Shown here in pieces: positions 8,783-20,612 of a stretch of 64,000 nucleotides of DNA; within the stretch, counting starts at the first letter, position 1; each line of letters starts with the position of its first letter. Location of the stretch: NCBI GenBank assembly GCA_946965045.2, contig OX337239.1, positions 1,116,001-1,180,000 on the forward strand, read 5' to 3'. The notes beneath the pieces are model-generated. The model saw nothing but the letters and a program-made list of their open reading frames with translations, had not been told where the DNA came from and did no database searches. A program made the position numbers and the translations under genes. The stretch is from Epithemia pelagica (taxonomy: Eukaryota > Bacillariophyta > Bacillariophyceae > Surirellales > Surirellaceae).

Positions 8783-11700
8783 ATGGTGTTGAAACAAATT
8801 CGGTTGCAAGATCATGTCACGGGTCAAGCCTTGGGCGAACAATCCTTGCGGGTCGACTCGTGGAATCCTCAATCCAAGACAGCATCGCACGTATCCAAAT
8901 CCTCGTCGTCGTCGTCCACCAATCCTACAACAACGACTCATAAGGAGGAGGAGGAGGAACTTGGTTCGGCGGCTCCCACCACGGTTCGATTGCAGGACCA
9001 TTCGACGGGACAAGACGTGGCCCATGTGTCTCGAGAAACGACCGAGGTGTTGCCCAGCGAAACCTTGGTGAGTCTTCCGCCAGAAGAGACCAACGAAGAA
9101 TTGGAGCAAGATCAAAAGATTTCCAACCTCGTGTTGGCCACACAAGCGTTGCGAGAAGCCACCTTGCGCAACAGCGGCAAGTCACGCGTCCAAGAAACCG
9201 AGAACAGTACTCCTGCAACTACTACTACCACAACCACAACCACAGACAAGGACGAGGAAAAGAAGGACGAGGAAGAGAAGGACAAGGAGACGGACAAGGA
9301 ATTGGAAGACAACCACAAGAATGAAGACAAGCAGCAACCAGAAGAGCCGGCGATTCTAGGACCTCCCACCACGACGGATACCAAAACCGTGTCTCCCTCC
9401 ACCTTGATTGACACTTCGGATGCCACCACGACAATTCCAGCACCGCACACAACGACGAACAAGACGGAGGATGAGCGAGACGATGACAGTGTGTGGGATC
9501 GAGACGACGATATCACGACGACAACAGTTCCGTCGTACAATCAAACGGCATTGGGTCGTGCTCTGGCCGACTTGTCCTCGTCCTCGGCAACCACCACCAA
9601 CAACACCAACAAAACCAAGTCCCTGTTACCCACCTTGTTGTGGAATCGTCAGTCGGCTTCCATCCCTGCCCTCAAGGTGACGACCCGTCATGGCAAACTC
9701 AAACCGCGGTACTTGAGCATGACCGCGGATCGATTGGCCTTGGTCGTGTCGCATAAGCAACCCCCCAAGTCGACCAACAACAACTTTGCCTCGACGACGA
9801 ATCAGGCTGCTCATACCAAATGGATTGATGTGGCCGATTGGGTGTCGTGGCAAGTGGGTGTCGTGGGATCGCAAGTACTGGAACGCGCACGGACCGTCTC
9901 CCGATTGAGTGGTCATGACGATCCCGTCTTGGACGAAGGACGTCGACCCCAAACCTTGGTCACCTTGTGGTATCACAATACGACACCGACAACCAATGAT
10001 GGCAGCGGTCCAACGACCACGACCACGAGTAGTGGTGCAACGTCCACAACCACCCTGGAAACACTCAATGTAGTGATTGCCAAGGAGGAGGATCGGCAGT
10101 CGTTGCTGTACACATTGCAAACCTTGTATCAAACCTATCATGGTCCCGACATTTCTTCATGGGTACCCGATCAAGCCTTGCAATTGCGTCGGGCGTGGTG
10201 TCGTCGGGTCTTGTACAATCCCCACAGTAGCAGTAACCACCAGCAGAAAAAGAAGAACAAGAACAAGAAACACCTCAAAAAGAACCACACCAGCCAACCC
10301 AACGACGAAACGACCATAACGGCCGCCGAGTTTGCCGCCTTGGTGCAAGAAGATTTGGCGTGGCCCGTACCGCAAGTGTACAAGGAATTTCAACTCTTTT
10401 GTCAAGCCTTGGATCAACGACGACAACACGTGACATCCCTGGACCAATCGGACGCCATGATTCAAAAACGACACCAGGGCTCCTCGTCGTCCCACCTCAA
10501 GGCCTCCTCCTCCATGACCATGACGACCAGCACCACAAAGACGACTACTCTAAATTTTGCCCAAACAATGGCGCTCTTGCAACAATTGAAACGACGCTCG
10601 GAATCTCTCCAACTCTTTCAACAACATCAATCGTCGTCATCGACCAAACCAGGCACAACGACGACGACCACGGGCACGGTGACTCCGACCTTGGCCTTGC
10701 CGGCCTGGACCAACAATGGCCGAACGACCAGTACCAAAACGACCGTGGCCAATAGTATTTGGAATGAAGTGTTTGGTCCGCAACGTCAGTCCGTGACGGT
10801 TCAAGAATTTGGCAAGGAATTTTTGCACAAGATTCAAGGCATGACGCACTACTCGCAAGGACAGGTTCGGGAATTGGTACAGTCGCTACAAGTATTGGAA
10901 TGGCACTTGTATGGCAAGGAATCTCGAAAGGCGGCTCAGATCATGAGCGAAATGCCCAAGCAACAACAACAACAACAACAACAAGAAAAACAACAAGATT
11001 CTACCAAAACGAAAAAGCAGGGTGAATCGTTGGAATTGACTCGCAATCGATTTGAATTGTACTTGATGGATGCCACCCTCAACAGTGCGTACAATGTTGT
11101 GGACAGCAGCCAGAGTAGTGATTTGACCCATCCCTTGTCCCATTATTGGATCAATTCTAGTTTTAATACCCACCAGGTAGGAAATGGGGCCATCGCGTCC
11201 GTGGAAATGTACCTCTTGGCCTTGCAACGAGGATGCAAATGCTTGGATTTGACCGTGTGGGATGGACAAGTAACAACCACAACGAAATCATCGACCAAGT
11301 CCTTGTATTGGCCAGTCGTGGTCGACCGTGTGCCGTCTTCCAACGGTGGCGGTATTCTCTTTGTGGATGTCTTGAAGGCTATCAAGGCCTACATTCAACA
11401 TTCCAATCCCCAAACCTATCCAATCATTTTGTCGTTGGAAACCCATTGCAGTGCACCTTTCCAAATGGCCATGGCGAAGAATTTGGAGGACGTTTTGGGC
11501 CAAGACAACACCTTGTACATTCCACCCAAGGACAGTCAAACCAGCACAACCCTACCGTCTCCGCAAGAATTGATTGGCAAAGTTGTGGTCATGGGCAAAC
11601 GTCCTTACGAAGCCAACGATGAGGAAATGACGACCGAAGACGAACCTGTCGGGGAAGATGAAACGAAGGATGATTCATTCCGTTCCGATAAGGATTCTGA

Positions 11701-13165
11701 CGACGACGACTATGATCCCTTTGTCAGTACCACAAAACCCAAGAACAAAAAGAACCTTCCTCCTCTTATTGTTCCTGAACTTGCAGAATTGACCTTGTTC
11801 CATGGAACAAAGTTACATACCTTTGAAAAGTCACTGTTGGATCCAGCCGCACATATGCATTCTCTCAGTGAAACCAAGGTGACCCGACTCTTGGCGGGGA
11901 AAAACAACCCAGACAATACGAAATCCGTTGCAACTGCCCTCACTTTTTCGGCTGGCAGCAAGAAACGTACAAGTGTGACGAATCTTTGGCGCTTGTTCAA
12001 TGGTCAGCATTTAACTAGTATCTTTCCGTCCCCCCGTCGTTTGGATTTGTCAAATTACAATCCCACCCTGGCCTGGTCTGTCGGGTGTCAAATGGTGGCG
12101 CTCAATTCCCAAATGCCTGATACAGCCTTGGTATTGAATGATGGTCGTTTCCGAGAAAATGGTGCTTGTGGCTACGTTCTCAAACCTTCTCCCGTGGTTT
12201 TGCCCGGAACGACCACTACGGATACGGACAAGGACGTCGAAGACGACGACGATGGCATTTTGAATACAACCGACCGATCCAACTTTATCACCAAAATTGT
12301 CATGGGAGCACGAGGCGGTCCCAATGGTACCGCTTCACACAAAGACAAGAAATCCTCCGGAGTCAGAAACACCAACGACCACAACGAGGGAGTGGAAATC
12401 CAGCACAATGGATGCTTTGGTGGAGGTGAGGACGACGAAGAGGTTTCTGGTTTGCACAAGGTTTTGGAAGGATTGTCGTGTGGTCCCATATGTGGTGGTT
12501 CAGACACACCATCCACAGATGTGGAAGAAGCCCAACGGTCGGGTACCACCTTATCGTCCTTGTTGCTTTCACGTGACGGAGGAGGCGCTGGGTCTCGTTT
12601 GGTTGCTCATCGCATGAATAAATTCCAATCCAGCATGACCAATGTTCTTCATCCCATGCGCATTCGTGTCCGTATCTTGTCAGGATCGTGCTTGCCGAAA
12701 CCTCGATCCGCTCCTGCAACCGCCCAACTTAATCCCTATGTGACGGTGACTTTGCATGATGTCAAACAGGGACCCAACACCACAGATGTCAGCAAAGGCG
12801 AGTCCAAGAATAGTTCAAGCGATCGTTTGGTCTATGTCTCCGCCAGCTTCCAGTCCAAGGTGGTGCAACAAAACGGATATTGTCCCGTTTGGAAGAAACC
12901 TGGTCGCGAAATGAAGGAACTACATGTGCTGAGTCCACAAGTGGCCATGTTGCAATTTTCCGTCCTGCACAAAACATCACCATCATCATCACCATCATCC
13001 TCGGATACAAAGCACGACGAGCGGATTGCGGAAGCGGCCATTCCGTGCAATCGGTTGCGCATGGGATACCGTTGCATTCCCTTATACGACACTCATACCA
13101 ATACTCGAACGGGACGACATGGCTTTGCCACCCTCATGGTGGAACTGCAAATTATGAACTTGTAA
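8783..13165 (+). CDS. very large PI-PLC-like protein, predicted catalytically inactive
   Basis: Single exon, 1460 aa, about twice the size of a typical PLC. The long N-terminal part is Thr/Ser/Asp-rich. It contains a PH-like region (about 300-455, ending with LLYTLQTLYQ) and an EF-hand-like segment (about 650-715). The X domain (about 780-895) has recognisable landmarks (HPLSHYWINSS, WDG, YPIILSLETHCS). The Y domain (about 1065-1140) has RRLDLSNYNP, VGCQMVALN and GACGYVLKP. A C2 domain follows (about 1292-1460). In active PLCs the X domain reads SSHNTY and later YHG, and both histidines are catalytic. Here the equivalents are SSFNTH and VVDRV, and the Ca-ligand block LELD is LDLT. The architecture is a complete eukaryotic PLC, but hydrolysis of PIP2 is unlikely. 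A scaffold or phosphoinositide-binding role, as in metazoan PLC-like PRIP proteins, is an inference. Confidence 0.9.
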   Translation: MVLKQIRLQDHVTGQALGEQSLRVDSWNPQSKTASHVSKSSSSSSTNPTTTTHKEEEEELGSAAPTTVRLQDHSTGQDVAHVSRETTEVLPSETLVSLPPEETNEELEQDQKISNLVLATQALREATLRNSGKSRVQETENSTPATTTTTTTTTDKDEEKKDEEEKDKETDKELEDNHKNEDKQQPEEPAILGPPTTTDTKTVSPSTLIDTSDATTTIPAPHTTTNKTEDERDDDSVWDRDDDITTTTVPSYNQTALGRALADLSSSSATTTNNTNKTKSLLPTLLWNRQSASIPALKVTTRHGKLKPRYLSMTADRLALVVSHKQPPKSTNNNFASTTNQAAHTKWIDVADWVSWQVGVVGSQVLERARTVSRLSGHDDPVLDEGRRPQTLVTLWYHNTTPTTNDGSGPTTTTTSSGATSTTTLETLNVVIAKEEDRQSLLYTLQTLYQTYHGPDISSWVPDQALQLRRAWCRRVLYNPHSSSNHQQKKKNKNKKHLKKNHTSQPNDETTITAAEFAALVQEDLAWPVPQVYKEFQLFCQALDQRRQHVTSLDQSDAMIQKRHQGSSSSHLKASSSMTMTTSTTKTTTLNFAQTMALLQQLKRRSESLQLFQQHQSSSSTKPGTTTTTTGTVTPTLALPAWTNNGRTTSTKTTVANSIWNEVFGPQRQSVTVQEFGKEFLHKIQGMTHYSQGQVRELVQSLQVLEWHLYGKESRKAAQIMSEMPKQQQQQQQQEKQQDSTKTKKQGESLELTRNRFELYLMDATLNSAYNVVDSSQSSDLTHPLSHYWINSSFNTHQVGNGAIASVEMYLLALQRGCKCLDLTVWDGQVTTTTKSSTKSLYWPVVVDRVPSSNGGGILFVDVLKAIKAYIQHSNPQTYPIILSLETHCSAPFQMAMAKNLEDVLGQDNTLYIPPKDSQTSTTLPSPQELIGKVVVMGKRPYEANDEEMTTEDEPVGEDETKDDSFRSDKDSDDDDYDPFVSTTKPKNKKNLPPLIVPELAELTLFHGTKLHTFEKSLLDPAAHMHSLSETKVTRLLAGKNNPDNTKSVATALTFSAGSKKRTSVTNLWRLFNGQHLTSIFPSPRRLDLSNYNPTLAWSVGCQMVALNSQMPDTALVLNDGRFRENGACGYVLKPSPVVLPGTTTTDTDKDVEDDDDGILNTTDRSNFITKIVMGARGGPNGTASHKDKKSSGVRNTNDHNEGVEIQHNGCFGGGEDDEEVSGLHKVLEGLSCGPICGGSDTPSTDVEEAQRSGTTLSSLLLSRDGGGAGSRLVAHRMNKFQSSMTNVLHPMRIRVRILSGSCLPKPRSAPATAQLNPYVTVTLHDVKQGPNTTDVSKGESKNSSSDRLVYVSASFQSKVVQQNGYCPVWKKPGREMKELHVLSPQVAMLQFSVLHKTSPSSSPSSSDTKHDERIAEAAIPCNRLRMGYRCIPLYDTHTNTRTGRHGFATLMVELQIMNL
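10959..10990 (+). repeat. CAA repeat coding for a Gln run
   Basis: Tandem CAA triplets inside the PLC-like ORF encode a polyglutamine tract just before the X domain. The length is likely to vary between strains. Confidence 0.8.
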
Positions 13166-13719
13166 GACTGAAATGATGCACACATCTATGTTCATTGAAC
13201 GGGGAAAAGGACCTACCATGAACGCGACCCACCAACCCTCTGATTGCCACCGCACAAGAGACAAAAAAAGAACATTTGTGTTTCATTTTTTACTGTAGAT
13301 GTAAATTGACAATTAGGAATTTGCGGAAGCGCACTGCACCAAATTTCGTCTGTGCTCTCTAGCAGCCTCATCCAGTCGGTGGTTAGCGACACCAACTGCT
13401 TTGCTATTTTCAACATTCTGCAGGAACCAATCCATTGTATTGCTACGAACGAGGGACTCGACAACGTGGCTTTGTCTAATACAGCGCCATCTTTGCCGGA
13501 AACTTCGATGATGTCTCACCCGGCGCAATCTTGGGTGCCTTGCGTTCTCAGTCCGGCCCGTCGTCGATCGGGATCGCGGTCGGTGGCACGAATCTGACTA
13601 GCACCGCACGACCGACGCGCGTTTGTCAATCCCATGACAACGATTGAAAATATTTTTGGAGGATGCATTTCCTCATTTCCTCCCCCACTTTTTCCAGACA
13701 GAACATGATTTATTAAGAC
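13166..13719. other. intergenic, no gene seen
   Basis: This stretch lies between the PLC-like gene and the glycosyltransferase. No supported ORF and no clear repeat; presumed 3' UTR plus promoter. Confidence 0.4.
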
Positions 13720-15406
13720 ATGGTGATTCGTTGGACGGCACAATCTCATAAACAAGATTGGAACATGAGGAATGAAAAAAAGGTCTTCTACTTGAATCTG
13801 GTTCTGGTTGTGGGTTTGTCTCTTGTGTCACTGGTATTCATCCCAAACTTTCACTCGGTCGTCCGTCGTGCCGAACAAGATGTTTCCCTGTCGTCCATCA
13901 TCACAACAACAGTGCCATCGATTTCAGTGAAAGCGGATGCAACAGAAGAAACAACGTTTGAAAGAGACCAAGATGAGAGGGAAGCTGAAGAACTACTACT
14001 CAATAGTCAATGCAAGCAAGTGGAGCATCTCTGTTATTCCACGGGACGATGGTGGTTCAAGTCCATCTCAAACCTGACGGCAGCAAGCCCACCAAACTTG
14101 GTCATTCAAATCCATAATGGAAAGGTAGCCTTCCCAAGGACAATTGAGATTGGCGGAGAAACTCCAGAATTGTCTGGAATGAACTGCCCCTACTCACCCA
14201 TTGCGAACCATGTGAGCGTGGCTGCCAAGTACAATCATATGCTTGGTGAATTCTACCGACGTGATCTTCTTGGTCTTGCTTCGATGCTTGAGAACTCAAC
14301 CCTTTTGTCAAATGCACAAGTGTACCTTCATTTGTGGAATCTGGATCGAAGCCTGTTAGATAGTCAACGTGCCTTTCTGGCCCCCTTTGTTCGACACCCT
14401 GTTTTGGAGTTTCGTGAACTTCTCCAGTCATCGGGGTGTTCCTGTCTGGAGCGACTCTACCTCTGTGGCTACAGGTTCAAGGATCCACCGCATCCACAAA
14501 ACGAAAAGAATGACACCCAAAGTGACATTTTTTTCCAAAACAAGACAATCGTCACAATCGGTGGGGCCATTAAACTCAGCCAAGCCCAAGTCAGTGCTGC
14601 GGTTCCACAACTGTATCACCGCTTGCAGTCCAAAGTGATCCAGCAGAATCCATTTATAAAACACGACATAACAGCCTTCCGACAAAAAGTTTTGCAGAGT
14701 AGGGGCATCCAATCAAACTTGGATGATTGGAAACTTGTGGGGCTAACGGTAAGTCTCTTGAGTCACCTCTCGAGTGTAGTCTTCAGCAACCTGTTGTTTG
14801 TCTGACAAACACTTCTTATTTTACTTAATAAAGCAACGGACTGGACGACGGAGATGGATTAATTTGGATGCTTCTTTGGAGGAATGTAACAAGAAGTTCA
14901 AAGGTGATCAGATCGTTTGCGTGGAAGTAAATGTTGAAAACGAGGAATTCCATCCCACTCATCACCCTGTGGTTCATGCAAGTTTGGATGGATTGATTGG
15001 TATCCATGGAGCCCAACTCACCGATGCCATTTGGATGAAACCCGGGTCACTCGTGGTAGAAATTCTACCCTTTGTCCCGAATGGCGCCAGGATGGGCACA
15101 TGGACACGAAAAGTCACGGGTCCAACTCCCTTGGGCGTTATTTATTCCGGGACCGACTTGTACCATGTGGGGTTACCCCTGACATTTAGCAGTGTCCCGC
15201 AGTGCACCGATACCAACGGAACTGGGGCACTGAAATGTATCAAAAACAATCCATGGGACAGCCGGGACTTTCTGGTGGAAGAAACATTGGTGGTGGATGT
15301 CATTGCGGGCTTTATCAACAAAGAAAGCTTCCGACCACGATCCTGCACCGAGCAACGAGCTCGTGGGGAAAAGCATCTTGTTTCGTACAACGTCCAATGC
15401 CAATAG
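13720..15406 (+). CDS. GT61-type (DUF563) glycosyltransferase, type II membrane protein
   Basis: Two exons, 13720-14748 and 14834-15406, join in phase 0 across an 85-nt GT-AG intron to give 533 aa. A short cytosolic N-terminus with basic residues precedes one hydrophobic anchor (FYLNLVLVVGLSLVSLVFI, about residues 23-41), the topology of Golgi glycosyltransferases. The C-terminal exon holds the GT61 core: a basic stretch (QRTGRRRWIN) right at the splice junction, then HASLDGLIGIHGAQLTDAIW with the G-HGA-LT signature, then KPGSLVVEILPF. Families with this core transfer xylose, arabinose or GlcNAc to glycoproteins or polysaccharides; acceptor and donor cannot be read here. The luminal stem has several Cys, and possible N-glycosylation sites (NLT, NST). 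The extreme C-terminus, after about residue 455, has no recognised domain. Confidence 0.8.
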
Positions 15407-16190
15407 GACAACAACCGCAGCAACATGACCATTGAGCACTTCTACTGGACAAGGGGGCTCAACGAGACGCCGCCCTACAACCTTACTTTTATGGTTTGAG
15501 ATAAAAAGGTAACCACTAGATACTTATTCTTAGAGGAATGTTCGGTAACACGACACTTTAAATTGTAGATTCGAATTACAATTTGTAATGAATTCTCGCC
15601 ATTCATTTCCGTGTCCTTGTTTTATCCTTGAGCAAGAGAAAGAAGAAATGAGATCCTTGCCTCGTCTGGATTGCCTGGAGTCTACCATGCGGTTCATGCT
15701 GTGACAGGAAATCGAGGATAACTTGTGTGGGTGTTTGTGGCACATCTCTGGTGGCGTCCCCAAACCCCTCCTAATTCGCCGCGAGAACCGGGTGGTCGGG
15801 AGATTGACCTGTTGGTTTGTTGGTGCAAATCCATGCGAGGGGGGATGAAATCCGACATTGTTCGTTGTCTGTTCGTCTTTCTGTTACTGCCAGCTACCTA
15901 TCTGTTGATAAAAAAATATGACCACACGCACTGTTACGTTGTTTGGTTTGAGCAAGCAAGTCACAAACTTAACGTCGTATTCTGCACACGTAACAAAGGT
16001 GGATACATCCAACCCTCTGGAATTGGCATTGGTACGAGAATCAGGTGAACAATGACAAGAAAGAAGGAAGGAACCAACTTGATGTGTCCCATACAAAATT
16101 CTTTGTCTTTCGTGCAAAGTGAACGGTTCATGGTACTCCTAACAAAAATGAAGAGAAAACTATCCTCATCACCCAACACATCCAGTGTCG
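15407..16190. other. convergent intergenic region
   Basis: This stretch lies between the 3' ends of the GT61 gene and the minus-strand GTPase. An unremarkable 107-codon ORF (15725-16048) has no recognisable features. Nothing else is seen. Confidence 0.35.
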
Positions 16191-19100
16191 TTACGAACCT
16201 GCTCCTTCCGCTCCCGTTGACGCTGAAGGTAGCGAGGTGACCAAGCCTACTCCCCGCACATGCCCGTCTCGAAACATGAGCCGCATTCCAGGTCGAACAT
16301 ACTCTGGACGTTGCAGAAACTCGAAGCGCACCTTGGCACGACTGCCCGGTTCTAACCACAAGACAGGGTTATCCTCCTCTTTCGTATCGGCGTCGTCTCC
16401 AGTGATGTCGTCGTCGTCAGGTCGTAGGGTCATTGGCTCACTGTTTCCATTGATTGTATTCTTGATGCTACTCGTTGGACGATGATCGACCAATTCAATA
16501 TTGCGCACAACGGCCATTTGACGCACATTCAGAACATGTACATAGGTCTCTCGCAACTTTGTTGGCTTGGCACTGGATAGTATCTTTTTGTTGTCCTCTT
16601 CTCCACCTCGGTTACGAGCATTCTGATTTGTGTTCTTATTATTGTGTGAATTCAATGTGGACAACACACAAATTTCGGCGTCAAATTGTCGAGTGGCCGA
16701 CAAGGGTCCTGGAGGATCTTTTAGTACAACCATCCCACGTCGTAATTGCCACCATTGAGAAGGATCCAAGTCGAGGGCCAACGTGGCTGATTGGCCTGCT
16801 GTAATGTGTGTTGTATTGATCCGCGCAAGGTGGGCCGACAACGCCCGTGTCTCCAAGAAGGAACCATCTTGCATGGGTCCAATGTGAACATGGGTACCAT
16901 TGCTACTACTGCTACTCGACGAGGCGTGCCCCCCTCGAGGCCGTGACCGCGCCATGATGGAAGCGGAAGGTGCACCGGACCGTCCACCAGCTCGGCCCCC
17001 CGACACAACATTCAACTCACCGGCATTGACAAAACCCGAAACCACACAACCGACATTGGGTACATCAAACACTTCATCGACCAAAAATTCAAACTTTCTT
17101 CGTGTTTTGGATGCATGTCGGCGACGCTTGGGTAGCGAAAAAAACAGTTTTTGCAATAGTTCAATGCCTTCTCCCGTCACACACGATATATGTATCATGG
17201 GAGCCGTTCCCCCCGCCGCGACCTTGTCCACCACACGAGCCACATCTTGTGCCGTTTTAATGACAAGCGGGCGTTTCGCAACATCTGGCGATCGCAACAT
17301 TTGTGTGATTTCTTGTTCACAGGCTTGCAATGCATGTTTCGGGCAACCATCCATTTTGGTGAAGACCATGATGATTGGGATACTAAAGCTAGAACACAAA
17401 TTCAAGTGATGCCTCGTCATGTGGGTTGGCGGCTGTCGACTGTTGACCAAGACTAGCGCATAATCGGCAAAGCCTGAAGAAACTCCATGAATCCTGAGAC
17501 ACACAATCCAAATACAGCACATGAGGGAATGATATGGACACTGGTCGTCTGATTGTCGGGAAAGGTGTGTTGTTGATCCAAACAATTAGAACCAACAACT
17601 ATAGACCTGTCCCCTCAAGACAAAAAGAAACACAACTCAAAGAATCATCATCTCATTTTCGGTTGAGGCACGTACGTGGTTTTGAGAAATTTTTCATGGC
17701 CCGCTAAGTCCATGAGTGTCACAACGCAATGACTCTCCTTGGCGATTTCATCGGGTCCCTTGATCTTATTGGATCGTACCGAATCTCGTCCCACAATGGG
17801 TTTCCCATTGGAATGGAACCCCATTAAATGAGTCGTTGCCGTCGATGTTCGTCCCGTTTCGATTTCATGTCGATGTCTCATGACAAAAGTCCTGGTCTTT
17901 CCTCGTCCGTCGTCTAAACACGATGTTGTCAAAGTCTGTATTCATACGAAACAAGAAGAAGACCCGGTCTCACATGAGAAAGAAAGGAACACGCAGATAA
18001 AAAGGTTGGTAACAGACACACAATACGTACTCCAATCAGGGTACTTTTTCCAGCATCGACGTTACCCATGACGGCAATGCGTACATTTCGAAAGGATAGG
18101 GTTTCACCAATCGAATGCGTCGTTTGCGTTTTGTTTGCTTCTGAAGATGGAGTACGTGCCAAGAGAGTTTGTTTCGATGACGACAAGTCTTTTTGTATGG
18201 AAGTGTTGTCGTCCAACGTTGGCGACTGTGTACTATTCGGGGTTGGTCGCATCCTTGTCTTTGTAGTTGTCTCCATGGTCCTTTGTTCCATGTGGCTGTT
18301 GGGTAGAGCCTCGCCATGCTCTAATTTCTCCTGATGGGAGTGGTCCGTTGATTGATCCATGCCGTTGCTGTAAACACCACAAGTGTCAAGAGTGTGATTT
18401 GCAGTCGTTTCATTGCGCTTTCCGTTTCGTTGGTCTGGTTGCGGTTCCTCTTGTAGTGGTTGGTCTTGGACAAAATAACACATGGCATGACCATTGTTGT
18501 TGGTTGTTGTCGTCGTTGTTGTTGGAAATACCAAGGTGATACCAATCGGTGGCAAGGCATGGGTTTCAATTCGTTGGATCCGTACAAGAGCACGAGTAAT
18601 GTACTTTCCCGGTTGTCGTCGTTCCTCAAGAATGGTGGGAGAGTGATAAGTAGAAAGAACAGCCAAGTCATTGTTGTCCTTGCTGCCCCATATACTCGGT
18701 TCATCAAATACAAAGGGTTGCCCCTTGGAACAAAATTCATAGGAAATTGTCATCTTCTCCATTGATTGGTTGTTTTCATCATTTCCCTCCTCGTCGTCCT
18801 CAAACACTTCTTGAGTTTCCTCTACAAAGCTGTCGTCATTTGAGCCAAATTTGTTCTCTTCCATGAGTTCTGTCCCACTGGTGCTTGTCTCGTTCGTGGT
18901 TTCCGTGTTGTTTATTAATTCTTCCCCGGATTTGGCGTGTCGTATTCTAGGTTGTGTTGGTTGTTGTCGAGTGGTGGTGCTGGTCGGTTGATCCTCCTTG
19001 TCCCTTGTCTTTGTGTCGACGACCCGCACTGATACAATTTCATCTTGAATCATGGTCCGTTGTACCACAACGGCATTGAGATAGTGACGAGCCAAGTATT

Positions 19101-19729
19101 CCAAAACCTGACACGAATGAGCCATGGTGGAATAATCCAACAGGGAATGACACCCATTGTCTTCGACACCCAGACAGTAGGTGGCACCAGCACCATCCTC
19201 GGCTTGATCCAATCGAAAGGATAATTGTGTGGCCAACGAACGCAATCGAGTTTCACTCAACGGATTGAGCTGCCGCTTGTATTCGACTGGACCTGTCTGT
19301 GTTGCGTGTCATAATCATGCATTTGTGTGCATGGATCCACAGTAGTTGTGGAGATGGCGAATGGAACAGAAAATGTAAATCAAAGGATTTTTCGAAAATC
19401 GCAAGCAATTCGAGAACAATGCAAGATTGCAAAAGATATAGTGAGACGACACATTATTCGTTTGGAAAGAACACAACTCTGTGCTTCCGACTTTGTTGCA
19501 TCCACAAACGGTCCATGATATTGTAGTCTTGGAGTTGTCCAATCAAATGGGGTTATTGTCATCGTACCTCTTGCTCTGGTTCACAGACCGGTAAGGGAAA
19601 CCAATGAGACCAATTGGCCTTTTTCTTCTTTGTTGCTGCCTTGGAGTTTGCAACTAACGGCAGAGAGTTGGCATTGTCGTCGTCGTCATCGTGTCCCAGA
19701 GAAGAAGAAGAAGAAGAATGGTTCATCAT
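16191..19729 (-). CDS. GTPBP1/GTPBP2-type translational GTPase
   Basis: Minus strand, four exons in transcript order 19729-19568, 19296-18031, 17935-17676 and 17493-16191; all junctions keep phase and give 996 aa. The start at 19729 is the first ATG of exon 1; upstream in-frame sequence has none. The N-terminal domain carries VEYKRQLNP and YCLGVEDNG, conserved in GTPBP1/2. A long Thr/Gln/Asp/Glu-rich insert follows. The G domain has G1 GNVDAGKST ending exon 2, switch I HEIETGRTS, G3 DLAGHEKFLKT, and G4 as TKMD instead of NKxD, the same swap seen in animal GTPBP1. Domain II follows (VDEVFDVPNVGCVVSGFV), then a C-terminal EF-Tu-like domain. Relatives assist ribosome rescue and mRNA decay and are cytosolic. 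The long acidic/polar inserts make it larger than the animal proteins (about 600-670 aa). Introns are 95, 182 and 271 nt. Confidence 0.9.
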
Positions 19730-20612
19730 TCTATGGCGTTGTGGAATCTGCTCTTGTTTGGTTGAGCAATTCAAAAACAGACCAATCCAATCCAACACAA
19801 CTCTCGACGCGGCCACCAGAAATCCCAAACTTCTCCCCTTGTTCCAAACAAAGCGTGCACGTTTCGATCTTCCTTTCTTGCAGTGGTCAGACTCTTTGGT
19901 CCCACTCTCTTTGGCGCTTCGTCCCCCACACAACCCTCGACTCACTGGCTTGTCTTGTCGTCGCTTCGTGGCTAGTCACACACGGGTTTGTTGTTGTTGT
20001 TGTTGTCCTCCACAAGAAACGGAATGGAACCATTACCGAAAGAAAGACATGTTTGTTGTGTTCGTCTCGCACCGCATCGAACATGAAGATGGAGCGTGGA
20101 CAGGTTCTATTCCCCATCGCGTAATTCAAAAGGTATAGGGAATAGGGAGTACTTCATCTGTACACGTATATAAGGATCCATTTTATCGATCTATCAGCGA
20201 CTATCTAGCTTTCGGGAGTAAAAAGATGACTGTGTCTTTCGTGCGGGGATTCCTGGTTTGGCATATTAAAAGCGACTTAAAAACGACCGAATATCGTCTG
20301 CCCGACCATCCGTAGAGAACATCTTGCCAACAGGTGGCGCGACGACACCACACTGGGATTTTTTTCTCGCCACCACAAAAAAAAGCGAACGAATCCAAAA
20401 ACAGAGGGCGCACATCACAAATTGGTTCATCATTCCAAGAGAACAAGAGACGAATAGATTCCTTCCATTGCCATCCACGAGAGACTACAGCAAACAACAA
20501 AAGAAGAAAAGGCACCATCACGATAACCACAGATCCATCAGGAAAGAGAAAGACGCTGGGAGAGCTGTAGTCTGCGAGAGCACACCAACATTCAGAGAAA
20601 GATCCAACCCCC
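19730..20612. other. divergent intergenic region
   Basis: This stretch separates the minus-strand GTPase (start 19729) and the plus-strand citramalate synthase (start 20613). Several overlapping short ORFs exist, but none has domain-like content. It presumably holds both promoters and 5' leaders; TATA-like AT stretches occur near 20165-20200. Confidence 0.4.
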
